Shown here: one piece after another, positions 1 to 6,591 of the stretch
Numbering within the stretch: position 1 is the stretch's first letter
How the letters are laid out: the number at the start of each line of letters is the position of its first letter
Assembly (NCBI GenBank): GCA_002729115.1
Contig: PBWG01000056.1
Coordinates: forward strand, 34,032-43,067
Direction: 5' to 3'
From: Crocinitomicaceae bacterium
GTDB lineage: Bacteria; Bacteroidota; Bacteroidia; Flavobacteriales_D; Sanyastnellaceae
DNA: 9,036 nt
Notes under the pieces: model-generated
Seen by the model: only the letters and a program-made list of their open reading frames with translations
Databases searched by the model: none
What the model was told of the DNA's origin: nothing
Program-made: the position numbers and the translations under genes

Positions 1-3000
1 GGGGGGGTGGTGTCGATGACGGTCAGCGTCTCGACCAGAGACACGGCATTCAGGCATTCGTCCGTGGCGACGTGGGTGATGTTCAACGTCCATTGGCCGT
101 CAACCCACACGGAGTCCACGGTGGACATGTAGGTCACGTCTCCACAGGCATCCTCGGCGGTGGGCGTTGTGTTTGGCCAGAGTGCCACACAAGACAAGGT
201 GCCTTCCAAGGAGGTCGTGCTGAACGCCGGCGCCACGGTGTCGACCACGGCGATGTGTTGCACCACGAGGGTGTCGTTGCCTGCGATGTCGAAAGCTTGA
301 AACGTCCTGGCCCAGGTGCCCGTGCCGCCGCAAGCGCCAGGTGTCCATTCGTCAGAGAGCCACTCCACGACCACGTTGTCGCTGCAGTTGTCTGTGGCTT
401 GAGGCAAGACCATGGGAATGGCCTCCCCGCATTGGACGTCCACATCGGCGGGGATGAAGGTCCAGCTGGGCGGGGTGGCGTCCACGTGGGTGACCACCTG
501 GGTGTGGGTGGTTGTGTTGCCACATGCGTCGGAGGCCAAAAACGTGTTCAGCACCGTGTACGTGCCGGTGGTGGGAAGGCCCAACGTGTCCGCGAACCAA
601 GCCACCTCCACCGCAGAACAATTGTCGATCGCAGTAGGGTACAAGACGTCCATGGAAACCTCGCAATTCACCGTGGTGTCCTCGGGCAACGTCGTCCACA
701 CTGGAGGAATCAAATCCAAAAACACCGCCACAGTGCTGGCCGAGCTTTGGTTTCCGCAGGCGTCGGTGGCGGTGTAGGTTCGGATGACCTCCGAGGCCGG
801 CGTGGCGCAGCCTTGGACCGAGACGTCGTCGCTCCAGGTCAAGGTGGTCTCCCCGTTGCAGCCGTCCAACACGACAGGCTGCGGCAACAGGTCCATGTCG
901 TCCCCACAATTCAAGGGCCAAAACGCCACGGCATTCAGCGTGGGCGGGGTGATGTCCACCTGGGTTTGGGTCTGAATTGCCTGATCCACCAAGCCTGTTT
1001 CGTCGGTCAAATCGAAGGTCCGCACCAGGGTCAGAAGGGTGCCACATGAGCCTTCAAGGGTGTCCTCGGTCACCGAAAGCTCCCAAGGACCGCAACCTGG
1101 CACGACCTCGGGCAAGCCGCTTTCCCAAGGTTGGTCGCACACGAGAGAGACGTCGCCTGGCACAGTGCCAAAAGTGGGGGGCACGTAGTTTTCCATCTGC
1201 ACGACTTGGGTGGCCACAGTGGAATTGCCGGCCAAATCGAAGGCTTCGTAGCGACGAACAAGGGTTTCGTTGCCGAGGGCGTCTTCCGCAGCGAGTTCTT
1301 CCGAGACGACCATGGTCACGTCCCCGCAATTGTCCACCGCCTCAGCCTGGACCAAAGCAGGAGGGACGCCGCAATACACCGTGTCTCCAGGGGGCACAAA
1401 TGTGAACACCGGGGGGACGTCGTCCAAGACCGTGAAGGTTTGCACGGAGTCGGCGACATTCCCGTACACGTCGGACACTTCGAACCTTCGAATCACTTGG
1501 TACACCCCGACATCAGGGTGGGCCACCGTGGTGTCACTGGAAGCGTAGAACACCGGGGAACACGCATCAGAGGCCTCCGGAAACGAAGGAGGAATGGGGT
1601 CCTCACAGCTGAGGGTGAGGTCCTCGGGCACGAAGGTGAATTGCGGGGCTTCGCTGTCCACGTTGTTCACCAGGAATTGTCCCGTCGCCGCATTCCCGCA
1701 TTGGTCCGAGGCGGTGGCCGTGACCAACAAGGAAAACACGCTGCCTTCTGCGGGCGCCGTCACCTGGGTTTGCACGTCCCAAACCACGTCGGAACAGAGG
1801 TCCTCGGCCAACCCAGCACCGTCGAACACCCAGTCCGCGTCGCAGGCGATTTGAACGTCGTTTTCGGGGAGGGTGAGTTGTGGAGGGGTGGTGTCGCGGT
1901 AGGAAACCGTGTGGGACGCTTCGGCCACGTTGCCGCAGGCGTCGGTGGCCACGAAGGTTCGGACGACGTCCATGTTTTGGGGACAGTCCAGCCATGTGGT
2001 GTCCGCCAGGACCTCCACTTCCCAGGTTGAACAATCGTCCTCGAGCGTGGGCCATGGGAGGGGCGTCTCGCTGTCGCAGTCCAAGGTCAGGTCGTCTGGC
2101 ACCTCCACGAACGTTGGGGGCGTGCTGTCGGAGATGGTGACCAGGTGAAACCCTTCGCCCAAGTTGCCGCAGGCGTCGGTGGACTGCGCTTGACGTTGCA
2201 GCAACCTCGATCCTTCGCACTCGGAGTCCACCAAGAAATTGGCGATGTCCAAGGGCAAATCGGAGGTTGGGGTGCAATTGTCCTCCACGGCGATGTCGGG
2301 GTAATCCTCGGGCTCCCCACAGTCGAGGAACACGTGATCCGGCAGGATGAAGGTGGGGGGCTCGAGGTCGCGCACTTGGACCGTTTGCACCACCGTGGTG
2401 TCGTTTCCGCATCCGTCCGTTGACACAAATGTCCTCAACACGGTGTAGTTGGAGGGGCAATCGCCGTCCACGATTTGCGCGGCCAATTCCACCACCGGCA
2501 CCTCGCCTTCGCAGGCATCCAACGCGAAGGCGTCGTCGTACACGAGCGGCTCGTCGCATCCAAACTCCACAGAGGCGGGGGCCGTCAAGGTCGGCGCGGT
2601 GCGGTCGACCACTTCCACGGTGTGCAGGTGTTCAGAAGTGTTCCCGCAGGCATCGCTGGCGAGGTAGGTGGTCAGCACGCGCACTTCTTGTGCGCACGTC
2701 CCAGGCACCACATTCACGATGCTGTCCAGCACCCAAGAAGAACAGTCGTCGACGGCCGCCGGGAGGGCGGAAAGCACGACATCGTAGGGATCTGCTGGAC
2801 ACTCGAGCTCCAGGTCGTCCGGGACCTCGGTGAACGTGGGTGGATCTTGGTCCGTGAGGTTGACGGTGCGGGTGGCTTCGACGTACCCGGCTTGGTTGCC
2901 CACGACATAGCGGCCGACCGCATCGCGGTCGGAGGCGCAGGTGGCTTCGTGCTGAACGCACGAGTCAAACTCCACGGCGACTTGCCCAAACCCGCCGTAC

Positions 3001-3749
3001 ACGACGGACCCAATGCACGTCGACCACCCAAAGTTTCCGGCCACGCCCTCGGTGTTTGTGGGGAAGCCGTGGGCGTTGGTGCCGACTTGGAACGGGTGGC
3101 TGACGTCGACGCTGGAATTCTGAACGAGCAAGAATTGGCCTGCCAGGCCGCTGAGCCCGACCATCTTTGACATCAAAGGTTTGACTTGCCAAATGCCCCA
3201 ATTCTCCGCCTCGGTGCTGTCGGAGCCTGCCAAGTTGATGTTGCCACCCTGGGCCATCCAAGACGCGCCTGAGGTGGACAATTCCAACACGAGTTCAACC
3301 TGAAATTGAAGGCTGGCATTCAGGCGGTTGAGGATCCGTCCCTCAAAGGTGGCGATGTTGTCGTCGTGCATGGTCCACGTGCCGCCTGCCCCGTCGATCG
3401 TGAAGGCGTCGCTGTTGGCCAGGCCCGTCGACTCGAAGTTGTGCAGGTGGACGGTGCCAAAGAAATATGGAAGGTCCTCTGGACGGTTGCCGTTGCACAC
3501 GCGTTCGTTGCCCAGGGGAAATTTGGCGACCGCTGTGCTGAAGCCGTCGGGACAGTCCGAGGTGTAGTCCAGGAAGTCAGGGAGCAAGTCCAACGCGCTG
3601 CCGGCGGTGCAGGTCGTGTCGAGGGTGCTCGACTCACCTTGCAGAAACTGCGGGTTGCAGGACGTGCAATTGAGTTGACCCCAAGCGGCAAATGCCGGGA
3701 TCAGCCAAGCGGCGACCAAGACGAGAAGGGCTCCAAATGTGCGGCGCAT
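1..3749 (-). CDS. Giant secreted HYR-like repeat protein (adhesin-like), 3' end outside window
   Basis: One uninterrupted minus-strand frame runs from ATG at 3749-3747 to the window edge: 1249 residues with no stop. The N-terminus (MRRTFGALLVLVAAWLIPAF, cleavage probably near AWG/QL) is a signal peptide. Residues ~22-300 form a Cys-containing domain that includes 'FTIDGAGGTWTMHDD' and 'GNFGWSTC'. From about residue 303 there are 12 complete tandem units averaging 79 residues, each opening [PA]P and most carrying '[SA]TDACGN' near the end, followed by a beta-strand and 'V.D.T'. This matches the HYR (hyalin repeat, Ig-like) pattern as it appears in large Bacteroidota surface proteins. Such proteins are usually exported by the type IX system through a C-terminal sorting domain, which here would lie beyond the left edge and is not seen. 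The role is inferred as a cell-surface or extracellular adhesin; no ligand can be named. It starts 78 bp after rlmB. Long open frames on the opposite strand are antisense artefacts. Confidence 0.9.
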   Translation of the reverse strand, partial: MRRTFGALLVLVAAWLIPAFAAWGQLNCTSCNPQFLQGESSTLDTTCTAGSALDLLPDFLDYTSDCPDGFSTAVAKFPLGNERVCNGNRPEDLPYFFGTVHLHNFESTGLANSDAFTIDGAGGTWTMHDDNIATFEGRILNRLNASLQFQVELVLELSTSGASWMAQGGNINLAGSDSTEAENWGIWQVKPLMSKMVGLSGLAGQFLLVQNSSVDVSHPFQVGTNAHGFPTNTEGVAGNFGWSTCIGSVVYGGFGQVAVEFDSCVQHEATCASDRDAVGRYVVGNQAGYVEATRTVNLTDQDPPTFTEVPDDLELECPADPYDVVLSALPAAVDDCSSWVLDSIVNVVPGTCAQEVRVLTTYLASDACGNTSEHLHTVEVVDRTAPTLTAPASVEFGCDEPLVYDDAFALDACEGEVPVVELAAQIVDGDCPSNYTVLRTFVSTDGCGNDTTVVQTVQVRDLEPPTFILPDHVFLDCGEPEDYPDIAVEDNCTPTSDLPLDIANFLVDSECEGSRLLQRQAQSTDACGNLGEGFHLVTISDSTPPTFVEVPDDLTLDCDSETPLPWPTLEDDCSTWEVEVLADTTWLDCPQNMDVVRTFVATDACGNVAEASHTVSYRDTTPPQLTLPENDVQIACDADWVFDGAGLAEDLCSDVVWDVQTQVTAPAEGSVFSLLVTATASDQCGNAATGQFLVNNVDSEAPQFTFVPEDLTLSCEDPIPPSFPEASDACSPVFYASSDTTVAHPDVGVYQVIRRFEVSDVYGNVADSVQTFTVLDDVPPVFTFVPPGDTVYCGVPPALVQAEAVDNCGDVTMVVSEELAAEDALGNETLVRRYEAFDLAGNSTVATQVVQMENYVPPTFGTVPGDVSLVCDQPWESGLPEVVPGCGPWELSVTEDTLEGSCGTLLTLVRTFDLTDETGLVDQAIQTQTQVDITPPTLNAVAFWPLNCGDDMDLLPQPVVLDGCNGETTLTWSDDVSVQGCATPASEVIRTYTATDACGNQSSASTVAVFLDLIPPVWTTLPEDTTVNCEVSMDVLYPTAIDNCSAVEVAWFADTLGLPTTGTYTVLNTFLASDACGNTTTHTQVVTHVDATPPSWTFIPADVDVQCGEAIPMVLPQATDNCSDNVVVEWLSDEWTPGACGGTGTWARTFQAFDIAGNDTLVVQHIAVVDTVAPAFSTTSLEGTLSCVALWPNTTPTAEDACGDVTYMSTVDSVWVDGQWTLNITHVATDECLNAVSLVETLTVIDTTP
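6..2843 (-). repeat. Twelve tandem HYR-like protein repeats (76-82 residues each)
   Basis: Unit boundaries set by the [PA]P that opens each repeat fall at 2843, 2597, 2360, 2120, 1886, 1649, 1415, 1181, 947, 707, 473 and 233, with unit 12 ending at 6. Unit lengths are 82, 79, 80, 78, 79, 78, 78, 78, 80, 78, 80 and 76 residues. Every unit has one cysteine at about residue 14-15 and a second near residue 29-34. The intervening stretch is 14 residues in nine units, 15 in units 5 and 9, and 18 in unit 1. A second pair (mid-unit Cys and the Cys of 'ACGN') is complete in only five units (1-4 and 9). The units are clearly related in protein but strongly diverged in sequence, so this is an old array and not a recent DNA-level expansion. 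Confidence 0.88.
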
Positions 3750-3793
3750 CAGGGCGTGTGAACTCGGGAGGTGAAACGGGACGTGACGTTGGA

Positions 3794-3846
3794 TGAAAAA
3801 TACCGCCCCCGAGTGCCCTGCTGGAGCTCAGGCGTCGGGGCTTTTC
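3794..3846 (-). terminator. Possible weak terminator spanning the rlmB stop codon
   Basis: On the minus strand GCCCCGA (3841-3835) can pair with TCGGGGGC (3812-3805, one extra G). The loop is 22 nt and contains the rlmB TGA. The 3' arm is followed by GGTATTTTTC, a run of five T. The 5' arm is preceded by AAAA, so on the plus strand the same hairpin is followed by TTTT and could act in both directions. The bulge and large loop make it weaker than a classic intrinsic terminator. If real, it would partly uncouple the repeat-protein gene from rlmB. Confidence 0.3.
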
Positions 3847-4583
3847 AGCCCCAAAGCGTGGAGAACAATCCCCGCCGCCACGCCCACATTCAGGCTTGAC
3901 GTTTTGCCTTTCATGGGGATGCGCACGGCTGTGGTGCAGTGCTTCATCACCTCGGCGGAAATGCCGGAATGCTCGTCGCCAAGCACCAGGCAGGTCGGTG
4001 CATCTCCTGCCAATTCGTGGGCTTGGACGTCGCCTTTTTCGCTCACAGCAACAGGGGAGAGCCCCATTTGGGTCATCCACTCCATGGCCTGGTCCATGCG
4101 CTTCACACGGCACATGGGCAAGCGAAGCAATGCGCCGGCCGACGACTTGACGGCGTCTTCATTCACCGGCGCGGACCCGGTGGCGGGCACGACCAACGCG
4201 GTGGCGCCAAAGCACTCGGCCGTCCTTGCAATGGCCCCGAGGTTGCGGACGTCCGTCACGCCGTCAAGGGCGACGAGCAAGGGCGTTTGGCCTGCTTCGA
4301 AAGCGCCGAGCACCACTTCGTCGAGCGGCTGAAATTCGATCGGGGAAATGAAGGCCACCACGCCTTGGTGGTTCTTCATGGTGATGCGGTCGAGCCGCTC
4401 CTTGGGCACCGCTTGCGCCGGAATGTCAAGTGCGCGGCATTTGCTCAGGATCTCCGACATCTCGTTGGTTTGCTTCCCTTTGAGAAACAAGACGCGTTGC
4501 ATGGGTTTGGCCTCTTGGAGCGCTTCCAAGACCGGGTGAATGCCAAACAGGAAGGTGCGTTCAGAGGGACGTCGGTGGTGCAT
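3828..4583 (-). CDS. rlmB: 23S rRNA (guanosine(2251)-2'-O)-methyltransferase RlmB
   Basis: A 251-residue SpoU/TrmH-family (SPOUT, trefoil-knot) methyltransferase, a typical length for RlmB. Residues ~10-80 match the SpoU substrate-binding domain (FLFGIHPVLEAL, ending NHQGVVAF). The three catalytic-domain motifs are all present: motif 1 at ~106-126 (LDGVTDVRNLGAIARTA, with N114 and R120), motif 2 at ~199-209 (LVLGDEHSGIS, with E204), and motif 3 at ~221-239 (RIPMKGKTSSLNVGVAAGI, with N232). By family knowledge it uses S-adenosylmethionine to methylate the 2'-O of G2251 in the 23S rRNA P-loop, acting in the cytoplasm as a dimer. The ATG at 4583 is chosen because the first residues run directly into the substrate-binding domain. 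It begins 36 bp after the GWxTD gene and is probably co-transcribed with it. TrmH-type tRNA methyltransferases are the main alternative, but the N-terminal domain favours RlmB. Confidence 0.93.
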   Translation of the reverse strand: MHHRRPSERTFLFGIHPVLEALQEAKPMQRVLFLKGKQTNEMSEILSKCRALDIPAQAVPKERLDRITMKNHQGVVAFISPIEFQPLDEVVLGAFEAGQTPLLVALDGVTDVRNLGAIARTAECFGATALVVPATGSAPVNEDAVKSSAGALLRLPMCRVKRMDQAMEWMTQMGLSPVAVSEKGDVQAHELAGDAPTCLVLGDEHSGISAEVMKHCTTAVRIPMKGKTSSLNVGVAAGIVLHALGLKSPDA

Positions 4584-4619
4584 GGCGCAAAGGTAGGTCG
4601 CGCTCAGGTCGGTCGGCGA

Positions 4620-5867
4620 TCAATTCGCACGAACCCGCCCGTTCCGCCAAGCGCTGACAGCACGGTCCCACGCCGAGCGGAACTGGATGCTTCGTTGCAG
4701 CACGAAGTGGTTGTCGTCGTACGGGGTGGATTTGCGCCTGAAATGGAAGGTCAGGGCGTTGGTGGTGCCTTCCTCGCCGTAGACCCAATACTCGTTCCAG
4801 GCGTCGCGCCGGATTCGTTGCGGGATCCCGAACACCACGTGCACCATGCCACGGTCGGTCTTCCATCCGTCGACCAGTCCGGAAAAGGCGTGGTTGGCCT
4901 CCTCCACGCGGTCGTAGTACGTCTGAAGCAAGTTTCGGGCTTTGTTGGGGGTGCGGCCGCAGGCCAACCAGAACTCGTCGAGGGCCAGCTTGGGATGGGT
5001 GGCTTGCTTGAGTTTGTTGTACTCTGCCCTGGTGGCGATGTATCGAACAGGCGAAATCAGCGACAGAGCCGGCCCCAATTCTGGAAACCGAGGCTGACGT
5101 CCATGAACATGGATGGTCAATTCGTTGGACGCCAGTTCAAAGAGGGTCAACCCCCCCGCGACTTGGACCACGATCATGCTGTCCGCCAAGACCTGACCGA
5201 CGTTCACCGGGGTCAGCGTGTCCCAACGCACACGCGTGCCGCTGTAAGGCGGAGGGGGGAGGGACTTGGGTGGGGTCACGTGGTAGAGCAACCACGCCGC
5301 TTCTCCGTCGCCGCGTTGGGTCAAGGCCGTGGGAAGCATGAGCCGCAAGGTGTCGTTCACCGTGGCTTGGTCTGGTCGCACGGCCCACTTGTCTTGCTCG
5401 CTCCATGCCAGTACGTCCCGCGCACCGAAGCCGTCAGATGGGCCCAGGAAGCGGCGGGTGGACCAGGAGGTGTTGCGCTGCAAGTCCGTCACCTCGCACT
5501 CGGCCCAGGCTGGCACGCCTCGGCCCCGCCAGGTTTGGCGCAGGCGCAACAAGGAAGGGGTGTGGTCCCAGGCCGTGTCGACCACCGTCCAAGACGTGTC
5601 GAGGAGGTCGATCTGAAGTTGGGCCACGAACGGAGACGACGCGCTGGCCCGGCTGTACAGCAGCTCGGCGCGGTTCACCGAGAGGTAGAGGTCCACGCTG
5701 GATGCAGCCATGTTCCGGTGCAAGACGACTTCAGGGTGCAGGACAGATGCCTTCCGGTCGTAAGGTCGTCGGGCGCTCGGGGTTTGCAGGCTGGCGGACG
5801 CGCATCCCACGCCCAGTCCCGCCCACAAGAGGGTCCAAAAGAGGAGGGATGGGCGGCCAGATGTCAT
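4620..5867 (-). CDS. GWxTD domain-containing lipoprotein
   Basis: A protein of 415 residues from the ATG at 5867. The frame is open to an ATG at 5957 (445 residues), but the shorter start gives a clean signal: MTSGRPSLLFWTLLWAGLGV followed by G-Cys22, a relaxed lipobox, so the product is probably a lipoprotein exported across the inner membrane. Residues ~40-300 look mainly beta-stranded and show no motif I recognise. The C-terminal ~110 residues are the GWxTD domain: GWKTDRG at ~334-340, then VHVVFGIP, then EYWVYGE at ~359-365, closing with 'W..AVSAWRNGRV', which is the usual end of this family. The domain is widespread in Bacteroidota and related phyla and its biochemical function is not known to me. 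The gene leads a same-strand run with rlmB and then the repeat protein. Family assignment is confident; function is not. Confidence 0.88.
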   Translation of the reverse strand: MTSGRPSLLFWTLLWAGLGVGCASASLQTPSARRPYDRKASVLHPEVVLHRNMAASSVDLYLSVNRAELLYSRASASSPFVAQLQIDLLDTSWTVVDTAWDHTPSLLRLRQTWRGRGVPAWAECEVTDLQRNTSWSTRRFLGPSDGFGARDVLAWSEQDKWAVRPDQATVNDTLRLMLPTALTQRGDGEAAWLLYHVTPPKSLPPPPYSGTRVRWDTLTPVNVGQVLADSMIVVQVAGGLTLFELASNELTIHVHGRQPRFPELGPALSLISPVRYIATRAEYNKLKQATHPKLALDEFWLACGRTPNKARNLLQTYYDRVEEANHAFSGLVDGWKTDRGMVHVVFGIPQRIRRDAWNEYWVYGEEGTTNALTFHFRRKSTPYDDNHFVLQRSIQFRSAWDRAVSAWRNGRVRAN

Positions 5868-5962
5868 AGAACACGAAGGTAATTCGGGCGAGGGTGTAAC
5901 CTTTTGGAATGTGGGGGCGTAAAGGGGCAAGAATTCTTCAAACCCTCTCAAACACAATCCCC
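5868..5962. promoter_or_regulatory. Divergent intergenic region with a 10-bp palindrome
   Basis: This 95-bp gap separates the GWxTD lipoprotein (minus) from the small lipoprotein (plus) and should hold promoters for both. It contains the perfect palindrome AAGAATTCTT at 5929-5938. I looked for the Bacteroidota promoter elements (TTTG near -33, TAnnTTTG near -7) and found no good pair on either strand; the nearest is TAACCTTTTG at 5898-5907, with the wrong internal spacing. The regulatory role is inferred from gene orientation only. Confidence 0.3.
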
Positions 5963-6085
5963 ATGCAACGCACCCTTCGCATCGCAGCCATTGTGCTTTT
6001 GACCGCCGCAGCGCTCAGCTCTTGCGGCACGTTGTACACCTCATGTGCAGCTTACGCTGAAGCACCGACGGCTGAAGTCCGTTAA
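5963..6085 (+). CDS. Small 40-residue lipoprotein, unknown function
   Basis: A 40-codon frame from ATG at 5963 to TAA at 6083-6085. It begins MQRTLRIAAIVLLTAAALSS and then has Cys21: a basic n-region, a hydrophobic stretch, and the lipobox L-S-S-C, exactly the layout of a lipoprotein signal. The mature peptide would be only 20 residues (CGTLYTSCAAYAEAPTAEVR), with a second cysteine at position 28 and an acidic, alanine-rich tail. The complete lipoprotein signal in so short a frame, together with an intergenic position and an endpoint abutting osmC, argues that it is real. It is convergent with osmC and the two stop codons overlap. I do not recognise a named family; tiny lipoproteins are often missed by gene callers. 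It would sit in the inner or outer membrane. Confidence 0.7.
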   Translation: MQRTLRIAAIVLLTAAALSSCGTLYTSCAAYAEAPTAEVR

Positions 6086-6519
6086 GCTCGGACAAATCGA
6101 AACGTCAAATCCTGCTTGACGTCGGGGTGCAAACTCTGCGCAACAGGACACGCCCGGGCCACGCGCTCGAGCACCTTCAAATCTTGGTCGGTCGCCTGTG
6201 CAGACACGCGAACGTCCAATTCCATCACGATGGCGGCGACCCGACGGGGGTTGGCCGCCATTGTTTTTTGGACGTGGGTGTCGATGCCGAGCAACTCGTA
6301 GTCCTTGCTTTGGACATGGATGCCCATGATGGTCATGACGCATGCCGCCAGAGACGTGCTCAGCAGGTCGGTGGGGGAAAACGCTTCGCCCAAGCCGTGG
6401 TTGTCGGTGGGGGCGTCGGTGAGGAGCGTTTGGCCTGACTTCAGGTGCGTGTTCTCCGTGCGCAACGGATCGACGTAAGACACCTTGTAATTCCAAGTGG
6501 GGGAGTCTGGATTCGGCAT
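6082..6519 (-). CDS. OsmC family (peroxiredoxin-like) protein
   Basis: A 145-residue OsmC/Ohr-family protein, normal length. The two reactive cysteines are at residues 60 and 124 from the chosen start: the first in 'EAFSPTDLLSTSLAACVMT', which would lie on the central helix, the second in 'ACPVAQSLHPDV'. The family reduces organic and fatty-acid hydroperoxides through this cysteine pair, normally as a homodimer in the cytoplasm; which reductant is used cannot be read here. The sequence looks like the general OsmC/YhfA-type group and not Ohr proper. The frame can be extended five codons to ATG 6534, but the ATG at 6519 (MPNPDSPTWNYKVSY) leaves the upstream inverted repeat outside the coding region. 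Its TAA (6084-6082) overlaps the stop of the convergent small lipoprotein gene. Confidence 0.88.
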   Translation of the reverse strand: MPNPDSPTWNYKVSYVDPLRTENTHLKSGQTLLTDAPTDNHGLGEAFSPTDLLSTSLAACVMTIMGIHVQSKDYELLGIDTHVQKTMAANPRRVAAIVMELDVRVSAQATDQDLKVLERVARACPVAQSLHPDVKQDLTFRFVRA

Positions 6520-6526
6520 GAGTGCA

Positions 6527-6559
6527 AGATGCACCTAACTTCGTGAGCGATGTGCATCT
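6527..6559. promoter_or_regulatory. Perfect 8-bp inverted repeat between osmC and the divergent gene
   Basis: AGATGCAC at 6527-6534 and GTGCATCT at 6552-6559 are exact reverse complements, 17 nt apart, with arm centres 25 bp from one another. They lie in the 72-bp gap between the divergent starts at 6519 and 6592. Position and symmetry suggest an operator for a dimeric regulator, for example a peroxide-responsive one given osmC; that is inference. A further TGCA at 6523-6526 lies just outside the left arm. Confidence 0.38.
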
Positions 6560-6591
6560 GGAACACAACATCTGAGGCGCGCCGATGGGCG

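Noticed and set aside
72..2030. Long plus-strand frames (72-1049 and 1131-2030) opposite the repeat protein
   Set aside because: The opposite strand carries a regular 79-residue repeat with conserved cysteines and no stop. The plus-strand frames only mirror its codon bias.
1..3749. Periodic short DNA repeats suggesting a CRISPR or satellite array
   Set aside because: The ~237-bp periodicity comes from diverged protein repeats. There are no identical short repeats with unique spacers.
3939..5882. A 647-codon open frame on the plus strand
   Set aside because: It lies opposite rlmB and the GWxTD gene, both of which have clear family motifs. The translation is rich in G, H, R and V with no recognisable domain, as expected for antisense of GC-rich genes.
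5868..5957. Upstream start (ATG 5957) for the GWxTD protein
   Set aside because: It would add 30 residues before a well-formed lipoprotein signal and bury the signal internally. The ATG at 5867 is the better start.
6102..6122. Inverted repeat ACGTCAA / TTGACGT with 7-nt loop
   Set aside because: It lies inside the 3' coding end of osmC and has no T-run on either strand, so I do not call it a terminator. It could be a chance hairpin.
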